DNA of 64,000 bases from Ruminococcaceae bacterium YAD3003 (GTDB lineage: Bacteria > Bacillota > Clostridia > Saccharofermentanales > Saccharofermentanaceae). The stretch covers positions 1 through 64,000 of the forward strand of contig FNPA01000005.1 in assembly GCA_900107185.1 (NCBI GenBank), read 5' to 3'. Shown here one piece after another: positions 8,250 to 16,241 of this stretch (position 1 is the stretch's first letter; each line of letters begins with the position of its first letter). Under the pieces are notes generated by a model. That model worked only from the letters and a program-made list of their open reading frames with translations. It was not told where the DNA came from and did no database searches. A program made the position numbers and the translations under genes.

Positions 8250-9644
8250 ATGTCTGAACTTTTTAGTACAAATAAGAAACTTCAAATAACTGATACTATC
8301 TTAAGAGATGCGCATCAGAGCCAGGCAGCTACGAGAATGAAGCTCGAAGATATGCTTCCTGCATGCGAGATCCTCGATTCTATTGGTTATTATTCCATTG
8401 AATGCTGGGGCGGAGCTACTTTCGACTCATGCATGCGTTTTTTGAATGAAGATCCGTGGGAGAGACTCCGTACATTGCGAAAGGCTCTTCCTAATACAAA
8501 GCTCCAGATGCTCTTGCGCGGTCAGAACCTTTTGGGATACCGTCATTATGCTGATGACATAGTTGAAGCATTCTGCGCTAAATCAATTGAGAACGGTATT
8601 GATATTGTACGTATTTTCGACGCGCTCAATGATATACGCAATATGGAAGCTTCAATCAATGCAGTTAAGAAATACGGCGGAATCGTTGAAGCCGCAATGA
8701 GCTATACAACGAGCCCGGTCCATAACGAAGATTATTTCGTTGATAAAGCTGTTATCCTGGAACAGATGGGCGCAGATACTATCTGCATCAAGGATATGGC
8801 AAATCTTTTGCTTCCTCAGGATGCTTATAATCTCGTAAAGAAGCTAAAGGAAAAGGTTTCCATCCCGATTCATCTTCATACACACAACACAACCGGTACA
8901 GGTTCCATGGTTTACCTTATGGCTGCTATGGCAGGTGTTGATATTGTTGACTGTGCTTTGTCTCCGTTTGCAAATGGTACATCACAGCCCGCTACAGAAT
9001 CACTGGTTGCAACACTTAAAGGTACTGAGCGTGATACAGGATTGGATCTCAACAGACTTAATGATGCAGCAATTCATTTCAAGGGTGTCGCTGCGAAAAT
9101 GGAGGCTGCAGGAACCATCAGTTCAAAGGTTCTCCGTGTAGATCCGAACACATTGCTCTATCAGGTTCCGGGCGGAATGCTCTCAAACCTTTTGTCACAG
9201 CTCAAGCAGGCTAATGCTGAAGACCGTATGGAAGAAGTTTTGCAGGAAGTTCCGAGAGTTCGTGAAGATTTCGGATACCCGCCGCTTGTAACTCCTACGA
9301 GCCAGATCGTTGGTTCACAGGCTGTTTTCAACGTTCTCATGGGCAGATACAAGACATTTACTAAGGAATCAAAGGGTTTGCTCCGTGGTGAATACGGTGA
9401 ACTCCCCGGAAAAGTAAATGAAGAGATCAGAAGCAAGGCGATAGGGGAGGATGAAGTAATCACTTGCCGTCCTGCTGATCTCTTAAAGCCTGAGTTAGAT
9501 ACAATCAGAGAACAGTACAAGGACATCGCTAAGTCTGATGAAGACGTTTTGAGTTGCGCAATGTTCCCGCAGGTTGCTCCTGAATTTATCAGGAAGCGCG
9601 ATGGGGGAGATGTCCGTGAGATCACTGTTGATTGGGTAAAATAA
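8250..9644 (+). CDS. Oxaloacetate/pyruvate carboxyltransferase subunit (5S / OadA N-terminal type)
   Basis: This 464-residue TIM-barrel enzyme is homologous to the carboxyltransferase domain of OadA and pyruvate carboxylase. It moves a carboxyl group between oxaloacetate/pyruvate and biotin. Key motifs: ITDTILRDAHQSQAATRM near the N-terminus, the carbamylated-lysine segment TICIKDMANLL, and the metal-binding HLHTHNTTG. It ends without a biotin domain, which is instead the separate protein encoded 10 bases upstream. With the 12S-type subunit this predicts carboxyl transfer between oxaloacetate and an acyl-CoA. A double hairpin with terminator follows. Confidence 0.9.
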   Translation: MSELFSTNKKLQITDTILRDAHQSQAATRMKLEDMLPACEILDSIGYYSIECWGGATFDSCMRFLNEDPWERLRTLRKALPNTKLQMLLRGQNLLGYRHYADDIVEAFCAKSIENGIDIVRIFDALNDIRNMEASINAVKKYGGIVEAAMSYTTSPVHNEDYFVDKAVILEQMGADTICIKDMANLLLPQDAYNLVKKLKEKVSIPIHLHTHNTTGTGSMVYLMAAMAGVDIVDCALSPFANGTSQPATESLVATLKGTERDTGLDLNRLNDAAIHFKGVAAKMEAAGTISSKVLRVDPNTLLYQVPGGMLSNLLSQLKQANAEDRMEEVLQEVPRVREDFGYPPLVTPTSQIVGSQAVFNVLMGRYKTFTKESKGLLRGEYGELPGKVNEEIRSKAIGEDEVITCRPADLLKPELDTIREQYKDIAKSDEDVLSCAMFPQVAPEFIRKRDGGDVREITVDWVK

Positions 9645-9710
9645 GATTCAGCTATTCCCTATTATTTCTTCTTTTAGAACGTTTGTTCTAAGAGCGAAAA
9701 TATGATGTTT

Positions 9711-9756
9711 AGAATCCCTAATTTCGAACTACCAGTTCGATTTTAGGGATTTTTTA
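9711..9756 (+). terminator. Rho-independent terminator of the carboxyltransferase operon
   Basis: Arms AATCCCTAA (9713-9721) and TTAGGGATT (9743-9751), with inner arms TCGAACT/AGTTCGA, followed by six T residues. Another hairpin without a T run (9671-9694) lies just upstream. Confidence 0.88.
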
Positions 9757-10285
9757 TGTATATGATTAGCGTGCATTTGATGATAATGATTAATTAATTA
9801 ATTGGATACTGAATGACTCGTAGAATCAATTCGTATGATTAAATCTGAATCTATGATCAAATAGAAATATAATATCCGATGATTTGGTCATAGCGATTAC
9901 GATTAAATGATTCTGCGATTAGTTATCAGTTGATGATTAAAATAAAAAAGAATTAGTAATAGATTTGTTTTAATAACAGTTATGGAATACTAATAGATTT
10001 GAATTACTAATAGATGATTCTGGTAATTGATTCATTAATAAATACAAATTAAAGACTGGCACGATGAAGAGAATAACGAATCGACGGAACGTAGACTGAA
10101 TCAATAATTATCGTCGCAGGATTCATCGATCTGGTCCCGGATTCTCAAAATGCGCGATGAATAATAATATTTTCATCGATGATTCGTCTACTTTATTATT
10201 TATACCTCTTCCTAATTCACCAAAATATTAATTATACCGAATTGCATATAGAGAATTTTGGAAGAAAAAGTAGATATATCTTCTG
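9757..10285. other. 529-base non-coding spacer rich in GATT words
   Basis: No gene is visible. The stretch is A+T-rich and unusually dense in GATT and its complement AATC, with about sixteen GATT copies between 9764 and 10185. Near-direct repeats of (A)NTAATAGATTTG occur around 9955-9967 and 9990-10002, with a related unit near 10006-10020. The right end (10100-10190) contains several ATTCATCGAT and GATGATTCG-like words in both orientations. It separates the plus-strand carboxyltransferase operon from the minus-strand phosphonate-type fusion gene; both genes end here, so it is not a promoter region for either. Confidence 0.55.
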
Positions 10286-12508
10286 TCAGTACAGGATCTC
10301 GTGATAAAGACTTTCGATGGTATCAACATCCAAAGCGATCGGATGATTTTTAAGTCTTACCGGATTAACACTCGTTTTTAATTCTTCGAACTGTTTATCA
10401 GTTGCTGTTGGAATTTCCAATTCGAGTTTATCGAAAATATCATTTAATTTAGCAGCACCGGATTTTGCATCAGCGCATCCCAATGTCTGACCGATCTCAT
10501 TAAGAACATTCTTAAGATAATCTTCTCCGCGTGGGTCTATACATTTATCTGTATTATTAATCATCCACGGGAACAGTTTTCTGACACAAAGGATTGCAGC
10601 GTGACCATGCGCTGAATCAAAGAGGCTCGTGATCTTGTAGCACATAGCGTGTCCGGCTGTTGTCTGAGTTATATTAATAGCTTTTCCGGCTGTGTTAGCT
10701 GCCAACAGCATTCCGGCTCTGCCCTCTTCGGTGTTATTTAAATAACCGTCCATATGTTCTATAACAGAGCTCAAAGCTTCTTTGCTGTATTTTTTGCTCT
10801 CATCAGTGCTGTTTACAGACCAGAATGACTCGATAGCATGGCATAAAACATCGCACATTGTGGCCTTTTTCTGGTACAAAGGCAATGTAATAAGCGTATC
10901 CGGATCCATTAAAACGGCCCCCGGAATAAAGCTCTCGCTGGTAATGCTCTGTTTCTCATCGTTGTAATAAATTACGGCATATCTGGTAGCTTCTGAGCCT
11001 GTTCCGGCCGTTGTAGGAATCGCGAGGAACGGAATATCATTAGGAACATATTCCCCGTTCAGCCATGAACCGTCAGCTCCATCACCCGGCATGTTCGAAA
11101 ACAATTTAATGCATTTAGCTACGTCTATTGCTGATCCGCCGCCTATAGCCATGATGCTGTCGCAGTTTTCATTGCGGAATACTTCGACACCTTTTACGAC
11201 GCTCTCATATAACGGATTCGGATGGAAATCCGAGAATTTAACTATATGAGTTTTTATATTCTTAAGCTTCTTATTTATCTTATAGAAATAGTGGATTGCT
11301 TCACCGCAAACGAGAAGGACCCTCTCCTTCCCTTCCAGCCACTTATCTAATTCGGCATAATCGTTATGGGAATGAATTATGCTGTTATCAGTAAGTGTTT
11401 TCGCCTGGAGCGACATGTATTTGGAGTCGGAACTGTAAGGAAATTCAACGAGTTTTCCACCATAAGTCGCTAAGATAGAGATAACCTCATCTCTAACCGG
11501 TTTCTGGAATCCGGTTAACCAGTCATCGCCGTGTACAACGATATCAGGCTTATACTTTTTAAGATTTTCCTCATAGCTTAATGTGTTCTGGTCGACAACT
11601 TTATAAACGCCTGAAATACGCTCAAATAAGAGTTTTCGCTCTGTTGCAGGCACGAAAGGAACCCGCTTATAACTTGCAACTACATCATCAGAGAGCACAC
11701 CGATTATGAGTCTTCCGAGCTTTTGAGCCTTCTTGATTATCGACAAGTGTCCGCCGTGAATAATATCGGTGGAAAAACACATATAAACTGTTCTGGATTC
11801 GATCTGTTTGAGTTTATAGCTTACAACTGCCAGATCTTCAGGATTATCGATCTCTGAACATAAGAGATTACCTACGTCGAGCCCTGTTATGTTAGCTGCA
11901 CCGTCAAGTTCATTAAGAGCATTCTCGGCATAAACCTTTGTATTCCCTGCTTCACAGAACTCAACGATCTTATTAAGCCAGACCAACCAGTCTTCCCTGT
12001 TAAGTTTATATAATGCCTGTGCTTCTACCGCATCGTTAAATACATCTACACCGACCTTGATTACTTTACCGTCTCTAATCTGCGCCTTGAAATCCTTCTG
12101 AGGCAGCGGCAGAGTCGTTGAAATGGTCATGCATGAAACGGGAGAAGCAATTACTTTGTCGAATACTTCCGACTCGAAAACCAGGTCTCCGTGCATCAGG
12201 ATAATGTCATCATCCAGATACTCCCTGGCACAGTAAATACTGTAAATATAGTTGGTCTTATCGTATATAGGATTCTTTACGAAAGTGAAATGAAGCGGAA
12301 GATCAAGGCTCTCACAGTAATTAATGAGAACTGTATCGTTATAGCCTGTGGTCATTACTACTTCAGTAATCCCTGCATCGATAACATGCTTAAGCTGTCT
12401 GGATAAAATCGTTTCATGACTGGATACTTCAGTCATGCACTTAGGCTGTTCGGATGTTAAAACACCCATTCTGGAACCGAGACCGGAATTAAGAATTAAT
12501 GCTCTCAT
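10286..12508 (-). CDS. Trifunctional NTP-transferase / cytidylyltransferase / iron alcohol dehydrogenase (phosphonate type)
   Basis: Three domains are fused in 740 residues. Residues 1-235 are a sugar-nucleotidyltransferase fold with LNSGLGSRMG...PKCM and metal-site HGDLV, like LicC or PntC. Residues 239-370 are a HxGH cytidylyltransferase (STDIIHGGH, residues 247-254; VVHGDDW) closely resembling the domain usually fused to phosphoenolpyruvate mutase. Residues 375-740 are an iron-containing alcohol dehydrogenase with AIGGGSAIDVAK, IPTTAGTGSEATRYAVIY and metal ligands D553 and H557, of the phosphonoacetaldehyde-reductase type. The combination suggests reduction of phosphonoacetaldehyde to 2-hydroxyethylphosphonate and its activation with CMP for a cell-surface polymer. 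No PEP mutase or decarboxylase gene is in the window, so this remains inference. It starts one base after the VanZ-like gene. Confidence 0.75.
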   Translation of the reverse strand: MRALILNSGLGSRMGVLTSEQPKCMTEVSSHETILSRQLKHVIDAGITEVVMTTGYNDTVLINYCESLDLPLHFTFVKNPIYDKTNYIYSIYCAREYLDDDIILMHGDLVFESEVFDKVIASPVSCMTISTTLPLPQKDFKAQIRDGKVIKVGVDVFNDAVEAQALYKLNREDWLVWLNKIVEFCEAGNTKVYAENALNELDGAANITGLDVGNLLCSEIDNPEDLAVVSYKLKQIESRTVYMCFSTDIIHGGHLSIIKKAQKLGRLIIGVLSDDVVASYKRVPFVPATERKLLFERISGVYKVVDQNTLSYEENLKKYKPDIVVHGDDWLTGFQKPVRDEVISILATYGGKLVEFPYSSDSKYMSLQAKTLTDNSIIHSHNDYAELDKWLEGKERVLLVCGEAIHYFYKINKKLKNIKTHIVKFSDFHPNPLYESVVKGVEVFRNENCDSIMAIGGGSAIDVAKCIKLFSNMPGDGADGSWLNGEYVPNDIPFLAIPTTAGTGSEATRYAVIYYNDEKQSITSESFIPGAVLMDPDTLITLPLYQKKATMCDVLCHAIESFWSVNSTDESKKYSKEALSSVIEHMDGYLNNTEEGRAGMLLAANTAGKAINITQTTAGHAMCYKITSLFDSAHGHAAILCVRKLFPWMINNTDKCIDPRGEDYLKNVLNEIGQTLGCADAKSGAAKLNDIFDKLELEIPTATDKQFEELKTSVNPVRLKNHPIALDVDTIESLYHEILY

Positions 12509-12509
12509 A

Positions 12510-13067
12510 TTATGTATAAACGACTTCGGTTCTACCCTTATATCTCATATAAATAGTAAAGATAACTCTGACTATTATCAGGACAAATATAATTCCGATG
12601 AGATCTACCAATACGTCAACGATCGAACCATCACGGCCTGTAACGAACAACTGATGGTACTCATCGAAAATCGCATTAACGATTGCAAACCACAATGTGA
12701 AAATGATGTTCATCTCATTATCTGATCTAAGGAGCTTAACCGGGCTCTCAGCATAAGATGTCTTTCTGGAAATCTTATTAGTTGAAGACAATGCCATATA
12801 AGAAAGTACAGTCAGCAATGCAAATTCGCTAGCATGAGCAATGGTTCTCAAAACACTGTCATCATCAAGTTCGAGATTGAACAATTCATTCAGAATATTA
12901 AGAACAGATGAGGATAATCTTGTGGATTCAACACCTGTATCAGATGACATCTTATAGATCAGTGCTATCCAGGAAAGAGTGAGGATCCAGAAAATAGCAG
13001 CCATAATGGAATATCTTATAGATATTTCCTTGGCACGCTTCTTTTCCTTTAAATGCTCTAACATCAT
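12510..13067 (-). CDS. VanZ-like family membrane protein
   Basis: This 185-residue protein has about four membrane segments (starting near residues 22, 80, 120 and 150). VanZ-family signatures are present: a serine-rich loop after the first segment (MSSDTGVESTRLSS), HASEFALLT, DEYHQLFVTGRDGSIVDVLVDLIG. VanZ gives low-level teicoplanin resistance in enterococci, but most family members are of unknown role in the cell envelope. AAAGGA precedes the start. It is followed after one base by the phosphonate-type fusion gene, so the two may be translated together. Confidence 0.8.
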   Translation of the reverse strand: MMLEHLKEKKRAKEISIRYSIMAAIFWILTLSWIALIYKMSSDTGVESTRLSSSVLNILNELFNLELDDDSVLRTIAHASEFALLTVLSYMALSSTNKISRKTSYAESPVKLLRSDNEMNIIFTLWFAIVNAIFDEYHQLFVTGRDGSIVDVLVDLIGIIFVLIIVRVIFTIYMRYKGRTEVVYT

Positions 13068-13112
13068 ATATCCTTTTAGTCTTTTGTTTTAAATCATTAT
13101 ATTACAATATCG

Positions 13113-13589
13113 TCAATCACGGTATTTTTTCGCGTTTTTCATGGCTCTGTCTATGTCTCTGGCAGCTTCTTTCTTAGCCATTACATCACGCTTATCGTAA
13201 TCTTTCTTACCTCTGGCAAGACCTATCTCAAACTTTACCTTGCTGTCTTTAAAGTAACATTTTGTAGGAACAAGAGTTAATCCGTCCTGCTTAACAGTTG
13301 AATACAAACGGATGATCTCCCTTTTATGCATCAGGAGTTTTCTGTTTCTTTCAGGATCAAGATTATATCTGTTTCCATGTTCATAAGGGCTGATATGAAC
13401 GCCGATAAGCCACATCTCACCGTCTTTTACCTGTACATATGAATCCTTGAGATTGACCCTCCCTGCCCTGAGACTCTTAACCTCTGTTCCGGATAAAGCC
13501 ACGCCCGCTTCAAACCTCTCCTCGATAAAGTAATCGTGATAGGCTTTGCGGTTCTCAGCTATTATTTTTATACCTTTTTTAATTGCCAT
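13113..13589 (-). CDS. smpB: SsrA-binding protein SmpB
   Basis: SmpB binds tmRNA and delivers it to stalled ribosomes for trans-translation. The 158-residue protein has the family core: AENRKAYHDYFIEERFEAGVAL, the TEVKSLRAGRVNLKDSYV segment and the basic C-terminal tail with KKDYDKRDVMAKKEAARDI. The open frame extends seven codons further to a TTG, but the internal ATG (MAIKKG) gives the usual N-terminus; neither has a strong ribosome binding site. It follows tsaD by 60 bases. No ssrA gene is visible in the window. Confidence 0.93.
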   Translation of the reverse strand: MAIKKGIKIIAENRKAYHDYFIEERFEAGVALSGTEVKSLRAGRVNLKDSYVQVKDGEMWLIGVHISPYEHGNRYNLDPERNRKLLMHKREIIRLYSTVKQDGLTLVPTKCYFKDSKVKFEIGLARGKKDYDKRDVMAKKEAARDIDRAMKNAKKYRD

Positions 13590-13649
13590 AATGGAGTATT
13601 TTACAATCAAAAGCGGAAATTTACAAAGAAAAGCCCGAAAAGACTTAAT

Positions 13650-14666
13650 TTACTGCATTTGCAGAGACGGATATGCGTTGAGATCCAGTGTATCTCTTCT
13701 GCCGTTCATGTATTCAAAATATCCGCATGAAGCGATCATTGCAGCATTATCCGTACAGAATTTCAGTTCAGGATAATAGAGCTGAATTCCCTTCTTCTTT
13801 GCCTTCTTATCAAATGCAGATCTTAAGAATGAATTAGCAGATACGCCGCCTGCAAGACAGAGTTTCTTAATGCCTGTCTGTTCTACAGCAGTCATAGTAT
13901 TTTTCAATAAACTGTCAGCAATTGCAGTCTGATAAGATGCAGCGAAGTCTTTGATATCGATCTCTTCGCCCTTTTGTCTTAGACCGTTAATGAGATTAAG
14001 TGCAGATGTCTTAAGGCCCGAAAACGAGAAATCCAGAGTATCGCCCATATGAGTTTTGGAGAATACATATCTTGTAGTATCTCCACCCTGTCCTGCCTTA
14101 TCCATCTTAGGACCACCGGGGTAGCCCAAACCGATTACTCTGGCAATTTTATCTATTGCTTCACCTGCCGCATCATCTCTGGTACGGCCAAGAACTGTCA
14201 TGTCTGTATAATCATCGACTCTTACGATCATTGAATTGCCACCGCTAACACATAAACAAAGGAACGGCGGTTCCAACTCTTCAAAACAAAGGTAATTAGC
14301 AGCTATATGACCCTTTAAGTGATTAACGCCTACAAGAGGTTTGCCTGATACTTCGCACAGACCTTTCGCGCAGGAAAGACCAACAAGTAGCGCGCCGACA
14401 AGACCGGGACCATATGTAACTGCAACAGCATCGATATCATTTAATGTAACACCGGCATCAGACAGAGCCTTCTCAACTGTCGGATAAACAGCGTCGATAT
14501 GCATTCTGGATGCGAGCTCAGGAACGACACCGCCGAACTGCTCGTGGAAATCAGCCTGTGAGGCAACGCAGTTGCTTAAGATGATACGGCCGTTCTTAAC
14601 AACAGAAGCAGCTGTCTCATCACAGGAACTCTCGATGCCTAAAATCAGTACGTCTTCCCTGCTCAT
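13650..14666 (-). CDS. tsaD: tRNA threonylcarbamoyladenosine transferase TsaD
   Basis: TsaD transfers the threonylcarbamoyl group to A37 of ANN-decoding tRNAs together with TsaB and TsaE. The 338-residue protein has the ASKHA-fold opening ILGIESSCDETAAS, the metal-binding NHLKGHIAA (HxxxH), the GGPKMDKAG loop, the SFSGLKTS motif and the C-terminal FCTDNAAMIA with the third metal ligand. Its start overlaps the end of the upstream alpha/beta-hydrolase-like gene by 4 bases (ATGA arrangement), so they are translationally coupled. Confidence 0.96.
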   Translation of the reverse strand: MSREDVLILGIESSCDETAASVVKNGRIILSNCVASQADFHEQFGGVVPELASRMHIDAVYPTVEKALSDAGVTLNDIDAVAVTYGPGLVGALLVGLSCAKGLCEVSGKPLVGVNHLKGHIAANYLCFEELEPPFLCLCVSGGNSMIVRVDDYTDMTVLGRTRDDAAGEAIDKIARVIGLGYPGGPKMDKAGQGGDTTRYVFSKTHMGDTLDFSFSGLKTSALNLINGLRQKGEEIDIKDFAASYQTAIADSLLKNTMTAVEQTGIKKLCLAGGVSANSFLRSAFDKKAKKKGIQLYYPELKFCTDNAAMIASCGYFEYMNGRRDTLDLNAYPSLQMQ

Positions 14667-15694
14667 GTTTCTTCCCTCGAATAGTAAGAATTAAGGAAAT
14701 CGTTTACTGTCTTAATGTAAAGATTCTTATTGATTCCGTATTCCTCGAGATAACCGGCACCGGATACCATCGTGCTCTTGGTAATACTTGAGTTAAGTCT
14801 GTTGCGCTCTGTAATGATCTGATCGATCTTATCTGCTCCGATAAATGTATCGTGGCCGCCATACATTATGAGTACGGGGAATGGTAATCTGGCGATCTCA
14901 GCTGCAAGACTGAGATTAGAACCGCCTGCAGATACTCTGATAGCATAAGGAACAGAATACTGGGTAATGAATCCCAAAGGCTCGCTCTGGACAACCTCAG
15001 GTCTGATATAGTCGTCAGACTGTTTTGCAGGAGAGTCAAGGATCATACCGATTACATAAGACTGATCGAATCCGAGATTGCGTATATTACTGCTGTATTG
15101 GGACAAAGTAAGTTCGCCCGCACCTGCCGGCGGAAGATTTTTATATGCCAGGAGTGATGCGGTACAACCTGTACCAATACCGTAAATGATTACGTTAGTA
15201 GTAACTGAAATCTGTCTAACGATAGCGATCGCGCCCAATACATCCTGCCATTCGAGATAACCATAGGAACAGATATCACCGCCTGATGTACCTGAATTTC
15301 TCTGGTCGAAAAGAAATACGTTATATCCGTTGTCGAGCCAGGATTCGAGCATATCGATCATTTCGACACCGAACGGAAGTCTGTTAGAGCCCGCATCGTG
15401 TACTACAATTATGGTTGAAATAGGCTTCTTTGCCTTAAAAAACCAACCCTGCAAAGATGTCTGTCCGTCTGCTGATTCGAAACTCGTTGTATTGTAAGAC
15501 GGAAGGATATTTGAAGGAACGTTCGACACTTCGTTACGCCCGATATTCATTAAACGGTTAGCGGAAAATACAGTTAACGCTATAAAAGAGATCAAAACAA
15601 TCGCGATAATACTTAAGACTAATGCAAGTCTCATAATAAACGGATTTCTCTTCCTAATAAGGCTTCCGTTATAACTTACCATTCCTCTGTTCAT
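14663..15694 (-). CDS. Membrane-anchored alpha/beta-hydrolase-fold protein lacking catalytic Ser and His
   Basis: A 343-residue protein with an N-terminal membrane segment (about residues 22-45) and an extracytoplasmic alpha/beta-hydrolase fold. Fold landmarks are clear: TIIVVHDAGSNR (residues 94-105), LFDQRNSGTSGGD (128-140) and LIMYGGHDTF (275-284). However, the nucleophile elbow reads GIGTG (172-176), with glycine at the serine position, and the segment that normally carries the catalytic histidine reads GAGYLEEYG (312-320), with tyrosine. It is therefore probably not a serine hydrolase; a scaffold or binding role is possible. It overlaps tsaD by 4 bases and lies about 50 bases after dut. 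Confidence 0.75.
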   Translation of the reverse strand: MNRGMVSYNGSLIRKRNPFIMRLALVLSIIAIVLISFIALTVFSANRLMNIGRNEVSNVPSNILPSYNTTSFESADGQTSLQGWFFKAKKPISTIIVVHDAGSNRLPFGVEMIDMLESWLDNGYNVFLFDQRNSGTSGGDICSYGYLEWQDVLGAIAIVRQISVTTNVIIYGIGTGCTASLLAYKNLPPAGAGELTLSQYSSNIRNLGFDQSYVIGMILDSPAKQSDDYIRPEVVQSEPLGFITQYSVPYAIRVSAGGSNLSLAAEIARLPFPVLIMYGGHDTFIGADKIDQIITERNRLNSSITKSTMVSGAGYLEEYGINKNLYIKTVNDFLNSYYSREET

Positions 15695-15746
15695 GATCTA
15701 AAGAATAACCTACTCTTCTCTGCTTTTTACGTTAATTATCAGGCAA

Positions 15747-16241
15747 TCAGTTTACGCCGCTCGAACCGAATCCGCCGCCTCTGTCCTCACCGATGGCCTT
15801 TACATTATCTGTTTCAACAAACTTGCAGTATTCAACTTTTGCAACGACCATCTGTGCTATCCTGTCGCCTTTTCTGATCTTATATGTTCCATGAATGCAG
15901 CCCTTACTGTCTAAGGTCAGAGGCTCAGATACATCTTCCTCAACCATAAATGAATCGTTATAAACAATTACATTTACTTCATCCCTGTAACCGCAATCGA
16001 TCGTGCCGGGAGCATTGGGAATCCTGAGCGGAGTCTTTAATGAAACACCGCTTCTGGGTCTAATCTGGACTTCGTATCCATACGGAATGGCGAGCTTGAT
16101 TCCTACAGGAACCAGAGCTGTTCTTCCCGGTTCGATAATTACTTCTTCTGCAGCATAGAGATCCATGCCTGCATCACCGTCGTGAGCATAAGCAGGCAGC
16201 TTAGCGTCTTCCCTGCACTTCTCAATATAGATTTCAGTCAT
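15747..16241 (-). CDS. dut: dUTP diphosphatase
   Basis: Trimeric dUTPase hydrolyses dUTP to dUMP and pyrophosphate, keeping uracil out of DNA and feeding thymidylate synthesis. All five family motifs can be followed in the 164-residue protein: DAGMDLYA, RPRSGVSLKT, GTIDCGYRDEV, KGDRIAQMVV and the C-terminal RGGGFGSSG that closes over the active site. Its start overlaps the end of the upstream U32 peptidase gene by 8 bases. Confidence 0.95.
   Translation of the reverse strand: MTEIYIEKCREDAKLPAYAHDGDAGMDLYAAEEVIIEPGRTALVPVGIKLAIPYGYEVQIRPRSGVSLKTPLRIPNAPGTIDCGYRDEVNVIVYNDSFMVEEDVSEPLTLDSKGCIHGTYKIRKGDRIAQMVVAKVEYCKFVETDNVKAIGEDRGGGFGSSGVN

Noticed and set aside
6136-9644. Sodium-pumping methylmalonyl-CoA or oxaloacetate decarboxylase
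   Set aside because: The integral-membrane beta subunit and the membrane anchor of the gamma subunit are absent from the operon; a soluble transcarboxylase-type complex fits better.
9671-9694. GAAC-N4-GTTC dyad resembling a LexA (DinR) box
   Set aside because: It lies after the last gene of an operon and before a terminator, with no gene starting nearby, and it extends into a 10-base hairpin; more likely part of a double terminator.
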